DNA of 64,000 bases from Xenoacremonium recifei (Eukaryota > Ascomycota > Sordariomycetes > Hypocreales > Nectriaceae). The position numbers were made by a program, and so were the translations under genes. Positions 1-10,231 of the stretch are shown piece by piece. Position 1 is the first letter of the stretch. Each line of letters starts with the position of its first letter. The notes below the pieces were generated by a model that worked only from the letters and a program-made list of their open reading frames with translations, was not told the DNA's origin and ran no database searches. The stretch is taken from NCBI GenBank assembly GCA_012184525.1, contig WOFQ01000005.1, positions 310,001 through 374,000 of the forward strand, written 5' to 3'.

Positions 1-583
1 AAAATCCCACTGAGGACTTTTTCTCTTGGTATACACCAAATTATTGGTGTGTTTGTTCCACTGCCCGTCTTTGAAAGTATCATTAATCGAAAAGTCGACC
101 GCAAGTTACCGATCTAGATGAATGCTCTTTCATCAAGCTCTACCGGTTTCTTTGGAAATTCTGCTCTAGGGTAGCTATATCTTCTTCCTGACTCTCCCGA
201 TGACGTATCATCAGCCCTTTGTGTGGGGCGGCTGACTCGCGCTAAGCCAGGGAGGCCCCGGGCCCACAATTGGGGTGCTCGCATAACTCTGGTTGTGATT
301 GGCTCGAGCCTCCAAGCCCGCCCCAGCCAGTATCCCATCCTCCGTGCCATCAAACATCTGCTCCGTGCCTAACTGATTTTTGACCTTATCCCATGCCAAT
401 GAAGATATTATTGGTCTTGCGTTTGAACATGGCTGCACGAGGCTATGTTCTTTCGGGGTTTGCGGAGAATCGGCCTGACGCTCGGCCCCGGTAAGGAGTC
501 AAGGCCCTTGATAAAAGGGAGGCTGTTCCCCCATCTGCTGTCCCTCACTCACCTGGCCTGGCTCCCGATCAAGACTGTTCGCC
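1..583. other. Upstream region of the first dehydrogenase gene
   Basis: No gene is supported here. The last 100 bases before the start at 584 are pyrimidine-rich, as expected of a fungal promoter and leader. A short perfect inverted repeat lies at 33-50 (7-base arms around a 4-base centre). It could be a regulator site or chance. Confidence 0.4.
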
Positions 584-1611
584 ATGTTCGACCATTTCCG
601 AAGCCTCCTCACTCAATTCTTCCCCCCGAAACCCACATTCACCGAGAAGAATGTGCCGAGTCTCGCGGGCAAGGTCTACATCGTGACCGGCTCCAATACC
701 GGTGTCGGCAAGGAGCTGGCCCAGATGCTCTACTCGAAGGATGCCCGTGTCTACATCGCAGCTCGGTCCAGCGACAAGGCCACCACGGCGATGAACGATA
801 TCCGCACTGCTTTTCCCGACTCGAAGGGCTCGATGGAGTTCCTGCGCCTGGATCTCGGCGACCTCTCTACCATCAAGCCGACTGTCGAGACCTTCCTGAA
901 GAAAGAGAAGAAACTGCATGTGCTCTTCAACAACGCGGGAGTCCAGTCGCCGAACCCTACTACAACCACCCAGGGCCATGAAACTCACATGGGTGTTAAC
1001 GTTATCGGCCCCTTCTTGTTCACGAAGCTGCTCACCCCAACGCTGGTTGAGACAGCAAAGACTGAGCCTAAGGGCTCTGTCAGAGTTGTGTGGGTGTCCT
1101 CAGTAGGCGCGGAAATCGGGGCTGTGAAGGATGTTGCTATCGACATGGACAATCTCGACTATCGCAAGACTCCAAAGTCGGCCATGGATAAGTACGCAAT
1201 CAGCAAGGTCGGGAACTGGCTGCACGGCTGCGAGTACGCGAAGCAGAATCCCGATGTCGTGAGTGTCTCGGTCAGTCCGGGCAATTTGTCCTCGGATCTG
1301 TATCGTGATCAGCACAACTTCCTGTTCAGACTCATGCTCAAGGCAATCCTGTACCCGGTAAAGCAAGGAGCCTACACTGAGCTGTACGCTGGATTAGCGC
1401 CAGGGATTAAATCCGGTTCTTGGGGTAAGCATTCGCTTTATTGACGTGGATCGAAGTCTACCACTGACCACCATCAGTCATTCCGTTCGGAAGAACCGCT
1501 CCCATTAGAAGCGACATGGTTAATGCCACAAAGACCGAGGCGGAAGGCGGAAACGGGACGGGACTGAAGTTCTGGAACTGGACGGAAGAGCAAGTGAAGG
1601 AGTTTTCTTGA
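584..1611 (+). CDS. Short-chain dehydrogenase/reductase, retinol-dehydrogenase-like
   Basis: NAD(P)-dependent oxidoreductase of the classical SDR fold; the substrate is unknown. Exons are 584-1424 and 1478-1611, giving 324 residues. The cofactor motif TGSNTGVG is at residues 35-42, NNAG at 116-119, and the catalytic pair Tyr204/Lys208 sits in KYAISK, with candidate serines at 172-173. Reading straight through would stop at 1444, but a GTAAGC donor at 1425 and a CAG acceptor at 1475-1477 restore the family's usual tail ending in FWNWTEEQVKEFS. There is no signal peptide. The C-terminal region follows the pattern of fungal WW-domain-oxidoreductase/retinol-dehydrogenase-like SDRs. No partner gene next to it indicates a pathway. 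Confidence 0.85.
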
Positions 1612-2169
1612 AGCGACACCGTTTGTCCATGCTAAGATCTTATTATTGTGAGGGAGGAGTCGTACGCGCCGAGTCTTCTCATGTTCGGGTAATAATAGTA
1701 TTGTGAGGGGAAATTGCTTTTCTCTACTCCTCACTTGTGAGGCCTGCCGATTCAGCCACAGTTTCGAATACGAGTCGAGTCTTTCGCCTTAAATGGCCAC
1801 CGACAGTCTGAGATGCATAAGCTCGTGCCGCCAGTTTCAGGTGGTGTACATTTTAAAGCGCTGTGGCTGACCAAAGACCTATGAAATGCTCACAATTCAG
1901 CGGCTTCATGCACCTAGTCGTGGAGTGTCAATTGCCGCGAATCAGCCTCAGGCCGCGACCGATCTAGATCCTCAATCAGCCCTGGAGCTGAGTCTCAGCC
2001 GCAATATCGGTCACACGCTGGTAAGCTAGGACGCTCATTGGCATATTTCGGAGCGATCCAGGCTGAGTTGGCAAGGGGCCTTGAGTAATAAATCTCCCCG
2101 AACCCATCTCGTATCGTGGCTGAATTCTTGGGGATTGTCTTTCCTTGCTCATCTGTGATCGACCTCAAG
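1612..2169. other. Intergenic region upstream of the HET gene
   Basis: About 560 bases between two genes on the same strand. I see no further coding segment. The in-frame GTG at 2116 could extend the next protein by 18 residues, but the first ATG is at 2170. Confidence 0.4.
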
Positions 2170-4653
2170 ATGTCAGAGGGAAGCAGCTCCAAGAAGCCGC
2201 AGCCACCAAGCGACACGCCATCCGACATTGCGTCGATGAGCAAAGCTGAGTTGGTGGACTTCATCAATGGCCTCCGATTGCAAGACTCCGAAACTCAGGC
2301 GCCAGATCCCGCTGATGAGCCTCCGAATTGGCTCGAGCAAGAAATCGGCTCAGCACCACTTTGGATACCAGAAAAGGATTACAAGGGCGCTCAACTGTGC
2401 ATGAATTGCATGGTCACTGTCGCGTTGCTCGCAAAAGAGTACGAGAAGCGTGGGGGACCCGAGTTCCGCTACACGCACCTACATGAGGTCAACACCCTGT
2501 ACCATATTCTCCCGGCAAAGATGAGAGATCCATATACTCCAAATGACATAATGAAAGAGGCCATCGCGGGTTGTCCATTGTGTTCGATGGCAATCGGCGC
2601 CTCCTGGATGCGCGGCGACTTACCCTACGACACCGCGAGATGGGCCAAGAACCCTCTGTATCGCAAACGAGCGCAGTGCCTTTACTACAACATGCACAGG
2701 CCGGACTGGGACCTCGACAAGTTCCGCCCGATGCTACAGATTATTTTCGGGACAGAGCTGTCGACCGAGCCGTATCCCGAGAAGGAGATGCCTGAGGCCT
2801 GGGGGGCCATTCATCTCTGGGATGGCGAGCAGCTGCAAAAATGGTACCAAGAAGAGGGATATCCGTACAAGTCTCAGGAGACGTTGGATGAGACACCGAA
2901 GCCTTCTTTAAAGGGTTTTACAGGAGATCCAGAAGTCCTCGATATGGCAAAATGGTGGCTCAAACGATGTCTTGCTGAGCACACCGAATGCTCTGATGTC
3001 TCGAAACAAGTCGACGCAGGCCAAGCACCGGCTAGACTGTTGTGTGTTGACTCGGCGGAGGAGCCAGAAACGATCAAGCTTGTCGACGCTGATGCGACCA
3101 ACCTACCGGAATATGTAACCCTCAGTTATTGCTGGGGCAAGAAGCCCTTCATCCAGTTGACCAGCAAGACTCTCGCATCGTTCCAGGAATCTATCGAGAT
3201 CAGTGCTCTTCCGCCGACGCTACGGGATGCCATCGCCGTAACTAAGGCCCTCGGATACTCGTACATCTGGATCGACGCCCTGTGCATCATCCAAGACTCG
3301 AAAGAAGACTGGCTGCAGCAAGCCGCCAAGATGGGATCGGTATACCGCCGCTCCGTCCTCACCATCGCCGCTCTAGGCGCCACCGACAGCTTCCAGGGTC
3401 TATTCACATCGCGCAACCCGTACTGTTGGCGCGACATCACACTGTACAACGACTTCATGTTCACCAACCGTGCGCCGGCAGCTGGCCACTCCTTCAAGCG
3501 TGAGTTCGACGTCCTCGGAGAGGCAGCATCGCCGTTGCAGACGCGAGCCTGGTGCGTGCAGGAACAGCTGCTTTCGCCGCGGACGCTGTACTTTGGGGCG
3601 TCGGGCATCTTCTGGCAGTGCCATGAGTGTGAGGCAGACGAGGGCCATGCGTGCGGCACAAGGACGAGCCACGAGAATCTGAAGGCGGCCGTCACTAAGG
3701 CCATTGCAACAGGGGCGTTCGATCTGCGCAAGACCTGGAGGGATATCCTGCAGCGCTATACGGGCTGCCATCTCACCTATGCGTCCGACAAGCTGGTGGC
3801 CATCTCTGGTATCGCCAATCTCATCGCCCGCGCATCAGGCGACGAGTACGTAGCCGGACTCTGGAACGGAAACAAGGACATCTTCCACGACCTGCTGTGG
3901 CATTCGCAAGATGCGCACTGGACCGGGAACCGCAACCTTGGGCGTCTCAAGAACAACTGCCCAACGTTCAGCTGGGCGTCCGTCAGCCAGGCCATCAACT
4001 ACTTCAAGTACAACTCGCCCAAGACGACGCATCTAGACGCCAAAGCCCTGGCCGTCGAGTGCAACACCAACAAGGACGGCCCTGAGTATCGCCTGCGCCT
4101 CACCACACAGCTGCGCGAGGTCGTCCTGCTGCCGCCCGCTTACACCAAGACCGGCTGCCCGCAGCTCGTCCTGGCCGACGCGATGCCCTTCCCCTCCGAC
4201 CCGACCTGGAGCGACGATGCCGTGTCCAACGCCGTGCTGATCCGCATCCAAGAGCGCGTGCGACTGGACTGGACGTTCGACATGCGACTCGACGAGGACA
4301 TCGACACGAGCCATCTCAACGCCTTTGCCTACGACTGGCTGCCCGACATCCCGCTGGACGGCGCGATCCGGCGCGCGTGGTTCATGTGCGTGGCGCGGTA
4401 TGATGAGCGCGATCCGCTGGGGGCAGCTGGACTGGTCGTTGTGCCGGTTGATGAGGCGAGGAGTGCGTGGCGGCGGATTGGGTTCTTGACGCACTCGGGG
4501 TTCTTCTCGTCGATCCGGGAGGCTGGGCTGCGCATCACGGTGCAGAACTCGGCGACGAGCGAGATTGACTGGGAGGAGACGGCGAAGCACCGGGCGCCGA
4601 ATCCGTTTCTGCTGGACCCGGAGAGGGAGTGTGTTGAGGTGGTGCTTGTGTGA
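2170..4653 (+). CDS. HET-domain protein (heterokaryon incompatibility type)
   Basis: A single exon of 827 residues. The HET domain (roughly residues 310-460) has the three hallmark blocks: LSYCWG near residue 317, a central LPPTLRDAIAVTKALGY block, and YIWIDALCIIQD near 365, followed by the usual AAKMGSVYRRS segment. An N-terminal part with CMNC and CPLC pairs precedes it, as in many long HET proteins of unknown partner. HET proteins act in the cytosol, where they trigger cell death when incompatible hyphae fuse; whether this one is an active allorecognition gene cannot be read from sequence. The first ATG in frame is used as start. No transmembrane segment is visible. Codon use in the second half is strongly GC-ending, unlike the AT-richer accessory genes further right. 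Confidence 0.88.
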   Translation: MSEGSSSKKPQPPSDTPSDIASMSKAELVDFINGLRLQDSETQAPDPADEPPNWLEQEIGSAPLWIPEKDYKGAQLCMNCMVTVALLAKEYEKRGGPEFRYTHLHEVNTLYHILPAKMRDPYTPNDIMKEAIAGCPLCSMAIGASWMRGDLPYDTARWAKNPLYRKRAQCLYYNMHRPDWDLDKFRPMLQIIFGTELSTEPYPEKEMPEAWGAIHLWDGEQLQKWYQEEGYPYKSQETLDETPKPSLKGFTGDPEVLDMAKWWLKRCLAEHTECSDVSKQVDAGQAPARLLCVDSAEEPETIKLVDADATNLPEYVTLSYCWGKKPFIQLTSKTLASFQESIEISALPPTLRDAIAVTKALGYSYIWIDALCIIQDSKEDWLQQAAKMGSVYRRSVLTIAALGATDSFQGLFTSRNPYCWRDITLYNDFMFTNRAPAAGHSFKREFDVLGEAASPLQTRAWCVQEQLLSPRTLYFGASGIFWQCHECEADEGHACGTRTSHENLKAAVTKAIATGAFDLRKTWRDILQRYTGCHLTYASDKLVAISGIANLIARASGDEYVAGLWNGNKDIFHDLLWHSQDAHWTGNRNLGRLKNNCPTFSWASVSQAINYFKYNSPKTTHLDAKALAVECNTNKDGPEYRLRLTTQLREVVLLPPAYTKTGCPQLVLADAMPFPSDPTWSDDAVSNAVLIRIQERVRLDWTFDMRLDEDIDTSHLNAFAYDWLPDIPLDGAIRRAWFMCVARYDERDPLGAAGLVVVPVDEARSAWRRIGFLTHSGFFSSIREAGLRITVQNSATSEIDWEETAKHRAPNPFLLDPERECVEVVLV

Positions 4654-5620
4654 TGAGTTGAGTGAAGGGTTCTGTTAGCGAGCAGTAGAGCGATGTGTGT
4701 TCGCGCTCAGCGTTAGAGCAATGATGGTTTGATCCCTCGACGGCCGTACCAGTATGGACTGATTGGAAAAGACCCAATTTGGAAATTCCCTCAAGTAGTG
4801 TCTCCCTCGCGATGGTCTGCGGGTGAAATGAAGGAACAAATGAAGCGAGCGTAGTCGACGAGAAGACTAACAGCCATCCATGTCCCGCTGCCAAAAATAG
4901 ACCACCGCGGGGATTGATTGCGTCGTCGTCGTCGGCGATCTACCGAGTCACGTTGTTCCAGGGCTCACGACTAGGTCAGGGATGGCACGATGCTTGCGTA
5001 CGGCCTCAGGCCCAGCGACATCTCCCCCTGGCTATGCCTAATAATAGCCCAGCATCGCCTCACGCTGGGCGGACTAGCCCTCGCTCTCCCAAAGTCTATC
5101 TCATCCTCGTCGGGCTCTCGGGAGAGTCCAGGACCCGCGAGGAGAGCCACTAAGCCCTATTCCGGCCCGACGGTTCCCCCCAAGGTCCTTGAGTACGGCC
5201 GAACATCATGAGCGTTGACCCTCAGAAGTTCTCTGTACGCGTATCATGCAGAGTCTAGCAATCTACATAACGCAATCCATAAGGCTGAGGCGTAACCCCG
5301 TGGCAAGGGTGAGCGCTCATCGACGTCAAGTGTCGACCTGCCCGACGCGTCCCCGGAAGTGCACGCGATTGGGCTGGAACGGGCGCCGGGCTCTTCTTAT
5401 ACTAGGGCCTCGAGACCGCCGCCGGGAATTGCTAGCGGGGAGTTTGGTACAGTACATAGCTTGCTCGGCGGAGGTTGCGTGCGCACGCAAACGTCCATCA
5501 CTCACTCACTCCCTTTCATCCAAGCCTGTGGAGGGAGAGCCACGTCGCAAAACTCCATGAACGCAACGCGCATCTCTCGCGTCTCTTCCGCCGAACACAT
5601 TGTCTCTCGGCGCTCTCCCA
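4654..5620. other. Long GC-rich upstream region
   Basis: Nearly 1 kb between the HET gene and the start of the Zn2Cys6 gene. It is GC-rich with a TATA-like TTATACTA near 5398-5405. I see no coding segment with family resemblance, so it probably holds the regulator's promoter and leader. Confidence 0.35.
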
Positions 5621-7025
5621 ATGCCTCGTCTCGGGTACAAGAAATCGCGGACCGGCTGTCTGAAATGCCGCCAGCGCAGGGTCAAGGTGAGCACTCCCCG
5701 ATCCTTCAGCCTCCACCCCGGAGCTGTGCCGTGTCCGCCTCCGGCTTCTGCGCCGTGCAGGCTCCGGGCCTCGCGCGACACGGCTCGCTGCCATGCGCAT
5801 CCAGCAGCTCAGCTGATTGACCAGCTTCCAGTGCGATGAGAAACGCCCCTGCAGCGCCTGTGTGCGGCACGGCGTCACATGCAGTCTTCTGACCAGCCCC
5901 GCGTCCGACTTGTCTGGACAACCTTCGCTGAGTCGCGCATCATCGACGACCTCTCAGAGTCCCCAGGATTCGACCCAGCCGGCTTACAGCAAGAGGGCAA
6001 CGTCTTCGCCGCCCGGGGCAATCGAGTCCATCTCGTCGCTGGTTCTCGGCGACAGCCAACGCCAGCCCAACCCGTCCTGGATCACAGATCTGGAGCTCAT
6101 GCACCACTACACAGCCACCGCCTGCTTCAGCTTACCAAGAGCTGCGGAAGTCAGCGACCTTTGGCAGAAGACCATCGTGAAGCTGTCCTTCACGAATGAA
6201 CCGATCCTCCATCAGGTCCTGGCGCTATCAGCATACCATCTTGCGTATCAAGATCCTTCGCGCCGCCATGAGTGTACTGCAGTGGCGGCACAACATCAGA
6301 GCGATGCGGCCCAGGGTCTCAGAACCGCCTTGCTGCAGGTAACTCCCGAGTCTTGCCACGCCGTTTTCGCCGCCGCATCTCTCTTGATCATGAGCACCTT
6401 TGCGCGTCTTTCCATCGCCCAGGAGGAGGATGCACACCACCCCGCACTTGCAGACATGATCGAGGTCTTGGTCCTGATTCGAGGGATGGCGACTATCCTA
6501 GATGCATTCGACCAGACAATCAAAGTAGGGGAGCTCTCTGCTCTCTTCGCAATGTCGACGTTCAACAACGGGCCTTCACTCAATGACGTGTACGAGAAGC
6601 TGGAAGAGTTGAGCGCCATCATCCAGGAGCAGTGCGCGGACCAGGCCGTCGCCGAGACCATCGAAAAGGGCCTCCGGAGCTTCATGCAGAGCGCCGTGAG
6701 CGCGGCAACGCTGGCCTCTGCGCCTCCCATCCGTCTCACCATGATGTGGCCAACGTACCTATCAGACAGTCTGCTATCCCTCATCCGACGTAAAGTCGAG
6801 CCGGCCCTCGCGTTTCTCGCGTACTACTGCCTCGTGGTGCATCGGTCGTCCTCAACGGCCTGGTTTACGCATGGATGGGGAGCGAGAGTGGCGGACGATA
6901 TCGCCACGCACTTGGCTAATTCGCCGTGGGCAGAAGTGATTCAGTGGCCGCTCGAAAAGATCAGAGAATCGGAGTCAGCTGTTGGGTTGGAGAATCTTAC
7001 TATTTCTGGCGTTTTTGAAGGTTAG
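5621..7025 (+). CDS. Zn2Cys6 transcription factor, UPC2-like
   Basis: Exons 5621-5686 and 5832-7025 give 419 residues. The intron splits the zinc cluster: exon 1 ends in GCLKCRQRRVK and exon 2 opens with the next cysteine, so the six cysteines fall at 13, 16, 23, 29, 32 and 39 with the standard C-x2-C-x6-C-x5-C-x2-C-x6-C spacing. The rest resembles the Fungal_trans_2 type found in sterol-uptake regulators of the UPC2 group (DLELMHHYTA near residue 105, then LALSAYHLAY). It is expected to be a nuclear DNA-binding regulator. Targets are unknown; no sterol gene is adjacent. Intron position within the zinc cluster is common in this family and supports the start at 5621. Confidence 0.85.
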
Positions 7026-7329
7026 GCGGATGGGAAGGGGTTGGGCATTTTTTCTTTCTTTCTTACTTTCTTGAGATACCAAGTCATTCGCTAAAGGAGC
7101 ATGGGGACATGGAGGGGGGACTCTTGTACAGTAGGAGCCGGCTACGGCCTGGCGCTGATAGAAGTCGATATTTATTTGAGACGAAACTCATGCATACTAA
7201 AAGTCATTTCCATTTCTAGAGCCGAGTAGGCTGGCGTCGGCATGTTGGGTTCAGGCTGAGAAGGCGGCTTTGCACTCGCGAGAACGCGATTCACATACAT
7301 CTGGGAGCATTATTATGTTTCGCCCGGCT
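7026..7329. other. Short intergenic stretch
   Basis: The 3' flank of the Zn2Cys6 gene, with a CT-rich run at 7049-7072. Nothing else recognised. Confidence 0.3.
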
Positions 7330-7760
7330 TGGGATGCATCTCACGCTCGCTGCGGTATGGCCTGTCGACGGTCGTTGCGTTGCGTCATCGTAATTATTCG
7401 ACAAATGCCTCTTTCGCAAGCAAACTATCACATGCGGCAGCCTTTAGTCGGTCTTGTGTCGATAGTGCCGTTCATCATAATGCCAGCATTGCGTACTGCA
7501 TGAACACGGCCCCGTTCGTCCAAGACCTAGTGGCCATGATCGAACGCCACGGAGAATGGCGGGAGAAGACGGCGGCGGCATTTTTCAGAAGAAAGGGCGG
7601 CTTGCGACGATGGGAACACCCCGATGAGTCGCCCTCGGAACTGGCAGTTACTTGGCAACGGACGAAGTGGAAGGTTGGCAAAGAGAAATTGCTTTACTGA
7701 GGGGTGTTTTTTTCTCCGATATACTCGTGTGCCTATTCATGGTGTTCGCGCTGAAAATGA
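7330..7760 (+). pseudogene. Relic of a TAP-type alpha/beta hydrolase
   Basis: An open frame to 7700 contains a stretch that matches my memory of fungal secreted alpha/beta hydrolases of the tripeptidyl-aminopeptidase-like group: MNTAPFVQDLVAMIERHGEW at about 7500-7559, then a segment ending KEKLLY. In intact members this runs into the nucleophile elbow (WGFSYGT-like). Here a TGA stands where the Trp codon would be, and the downstream frame (GVFFSDIL) is only a faint echo. The N-terminal oxyanion part and all of the C-terminal domain are missing. I read it as an internal fragment of a dead gene. A short expressed ORF is the alternative. Confidence 0.5.
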
Positions 7761-8004
7761 AGCTTTCAGGTCATTGGGCTGCAAACTCCGGCCCAGCCGG
7801 CGATCGGCGTTTAACAACCCCCAACGCCGTCTAGCCAAAGGCATCCCCAAAGACTATTGGCGGTTTGGCGCTGTTCGGGCTTCGACAACCCCGCATCGCC
7901 TGCCAGGCCGGCATTCCTTATAAGCAAGCCTCCTGGCCCATCGCCGGTTCCCGCCCTCGCTTGATCTTACAACGGTGTTCAGGGCTGACAACTCCATATG
8001 CAAC

Positions 8005-9965
8005 ATGGATCAGGTAAAAACTCATGCGGCGTATGGGACGGCCTGTACAAATTGCAGCAAGACGAAATGCCGATGCGTTGTCCTCACCCCTGGCGAGGCC
8101 TGTGAAAGGTTAGCCCTGTACCCTCAGGCGCATCCCGACGGCGTCACTTGACTGGAAGCTGAATTGCTTCATGAGCTGACTCTTGCTAGATGCCGGCGAC
8201 TTAACAAGGATTGTGTGGTTGGTGGCACTAGACGGAAACGGAACGCCCGCAAGGGTGCTGTCTCCCAGCATCAGCTGGAGGCAAAGATTGACGGCTTGGT
8301 GTCACTTCTGATATCTGGTGATGGCAAGTCCGTACACCCAGTCGATGCAAGCCAGCTTTCTCTAGCTGGGATCACTCCTCCTTCTGGGAGGGAGTGGTTG
8401 AACCAAAACACCACTATTCCTCCAACTCTGAGCGCCACAGAGTCATCCAAAGCGTTGCGAGAAACGTTGATAGTGGGCGAGGATGGAATCCTCAAAGAAT
8501 TCTGCGAGCTGAAGCTCAGGCACTTCCCATTCATGCACATCCCAGACGGGATCTCTGCGTCGGAGGTTCGCGGGAGCAAGCCATTTCTATGGCTTTGTAT
8601 AGTCGCTGTGTCCGCTAAGTCAACCGCTGTCCAAAGCAAGCTATATGCGCACATTCGGAGAATTCTGGGGCAGGCAATGGTTGGTGAGCTCGAAAGGACC
8701 TTGGAACAGCTTCTAGGTCTTCTGGTCTGTCTTGCGTGGTTAGTCACCACGCCGCCATTGATCCTTCATCTGAGATGCTAAAGATACTAGGGGCAACTTC
8801 CAGGTCCACCGTCGTCCGTTTTTGACTCTTTTCATGCAACTTTCCATGTCCGTTGTGTTTGATCTGGGTCTCAATAAGTCACCACCCAGAGGCAAGGACG
8901 AGAAAGCCAAGTACAGATTCCATAAGCCATGGATATCAGCGAATAGAACAATGGAAGAACGGAGGGCAGTTCTAGGTTGCTATCTGATGAGTTCGCAGTA
9001 TGCATAAAGCTTTTAGAGGCAAGTTCTTGAGACTGACGTGTGTGACAGCATTTCCTCGTATCTTGACAGGATCGACACTTTGCGGATGACAGAGCACATG
9101 AACGAGTCGCTACAGGTGTTGGCTGCTAACAAAGAATGTCCTCGAGACTCGACTCTCGTGATACTTGTGCGGCTTCAGCGGATTATTGAGAAGTCGAGAA
9201 CACTATCCATGTGGAACGAAGAATCCTTCCTTGGGGAACGGCCTCCTGTGGCGTATTACACCAAAGCCCTTCAGGCTGAACTAGATGATATCGAGACGCA
9301 AATCCTACTAGATTCGCTTGATCTAAGTCAGTCTTTCAGAGGATCTGCTGTTTTAAGATTTACTGACAATCGAATCAGCTATACTGCAGTGTCATCTCTA
9401 TTATACCAGGCTGAAGATATATGAGTACGCACTCCTCAGCCCCACCAAGATTAGCGAGCCATTGGATTTCATCCATATAGATAGCCTCTACTCGTGTTTC
9501 AGTGCTGTTGAGTCCTACTTTGAGGCCTTTTTCAAGTTTTCGCCTGCCGAATATATCGGTTTCACCACCCCTTCGATCTTCCAACTCACACATTGCGCGT
9601 TTTGTCTTTATCAACTTTCAGCTCTGCAGGATCCGGCTTGGAACCGCGACATGGTGGTCAGGACCCTTGATATCGCAGTCGTGGGCCAGAGAGTAGCACA
9701 GAACTTCAAAGACGCTGTCATTGCTTCGGGGATGCAGTGCGATGGGGAAGAGGACATGTTGACAAGACTAGGCGGAGTGGTTGAGTCTGCGACCCGGAAC
9801 TGGGAGGCTAAGTTGCGTGAACAGACAGGCGAAGCAGAAATCCCGCCTGGAGGGATAGTAGACATGGATATACCGGTGGGGAACTTTTCTTCGGCGTTGG
9901 ATGAATTCTGGCTAAACGATCTGATGACGCCTCTTGAATGGGAACCATTGGATAATAGGAGATAG
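8005..9965 (+). CDS. Zn2Cys6 transcription factor next to an MFS transporter
   Basis: Five exons (8005-8108, 8190-8738, 8791-8997, 9049-9326, 9379-9965) give 574 residues. The zinc cluster is split by intron 1: Cys14, 17, 24, 33, 36 and 43, from ACTNCSKTKCRC to CERCRRLNKDC. A basic linker and a short helical region follow (residues 45-75), then a middle homology region with GCYLMSS and FLTLFMQLSM segments. The layout resembles War1/Leu3-type fungal regulators. It is expected to act in the nucleus. It lies 266 bp upstream of an MFS exporter gene on the same strand, the usual arrangement for a regulator and the pump it controls. Each intron has a recognisable donor and an AG acceptor, and only the joined frame makes sense, because every exon runs into a stop if read through. 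Confidence 0.85.
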
Positions 9966-10231
9966 GTGGGTTGCATGATAGAACTGAAGGAGATACGAAA
10001 ACTGGGGCCATAGGGAACCGGCGTTGAGGGAGATGATCAATTGTATGAGGCAACCGGAGATCAGGAGCCCCCGGCCAAGACGCCGGTCTGTAGAATAACA
10101 CGGCAGGCTGGGAATATAGTATTAGTAGAAATGGCTTGAGAGCTTGGACTTTCGATGGCATTGCATAAAATGAACGAGATAACGTCAAACTTCGTCATTT
10201 AACATGTCCAGTCCGTAACTGGTTCTCAAAC

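Noticed and set aside
445..981. Long open frame overlapping the first dehydrogenase in another phase
   Set aside because: It is a shadow of the SDR coding sequence; its translation has no domain pattern, while the SDR frame has all catalytic motifs.
4033..4590. 185-codon minus-strand frame inside the first HET gene
   Set aside because: It arises from the strong GC-ending codon use of the HET gene. The composition is Arg/Pro/Gln-rich without any motif.
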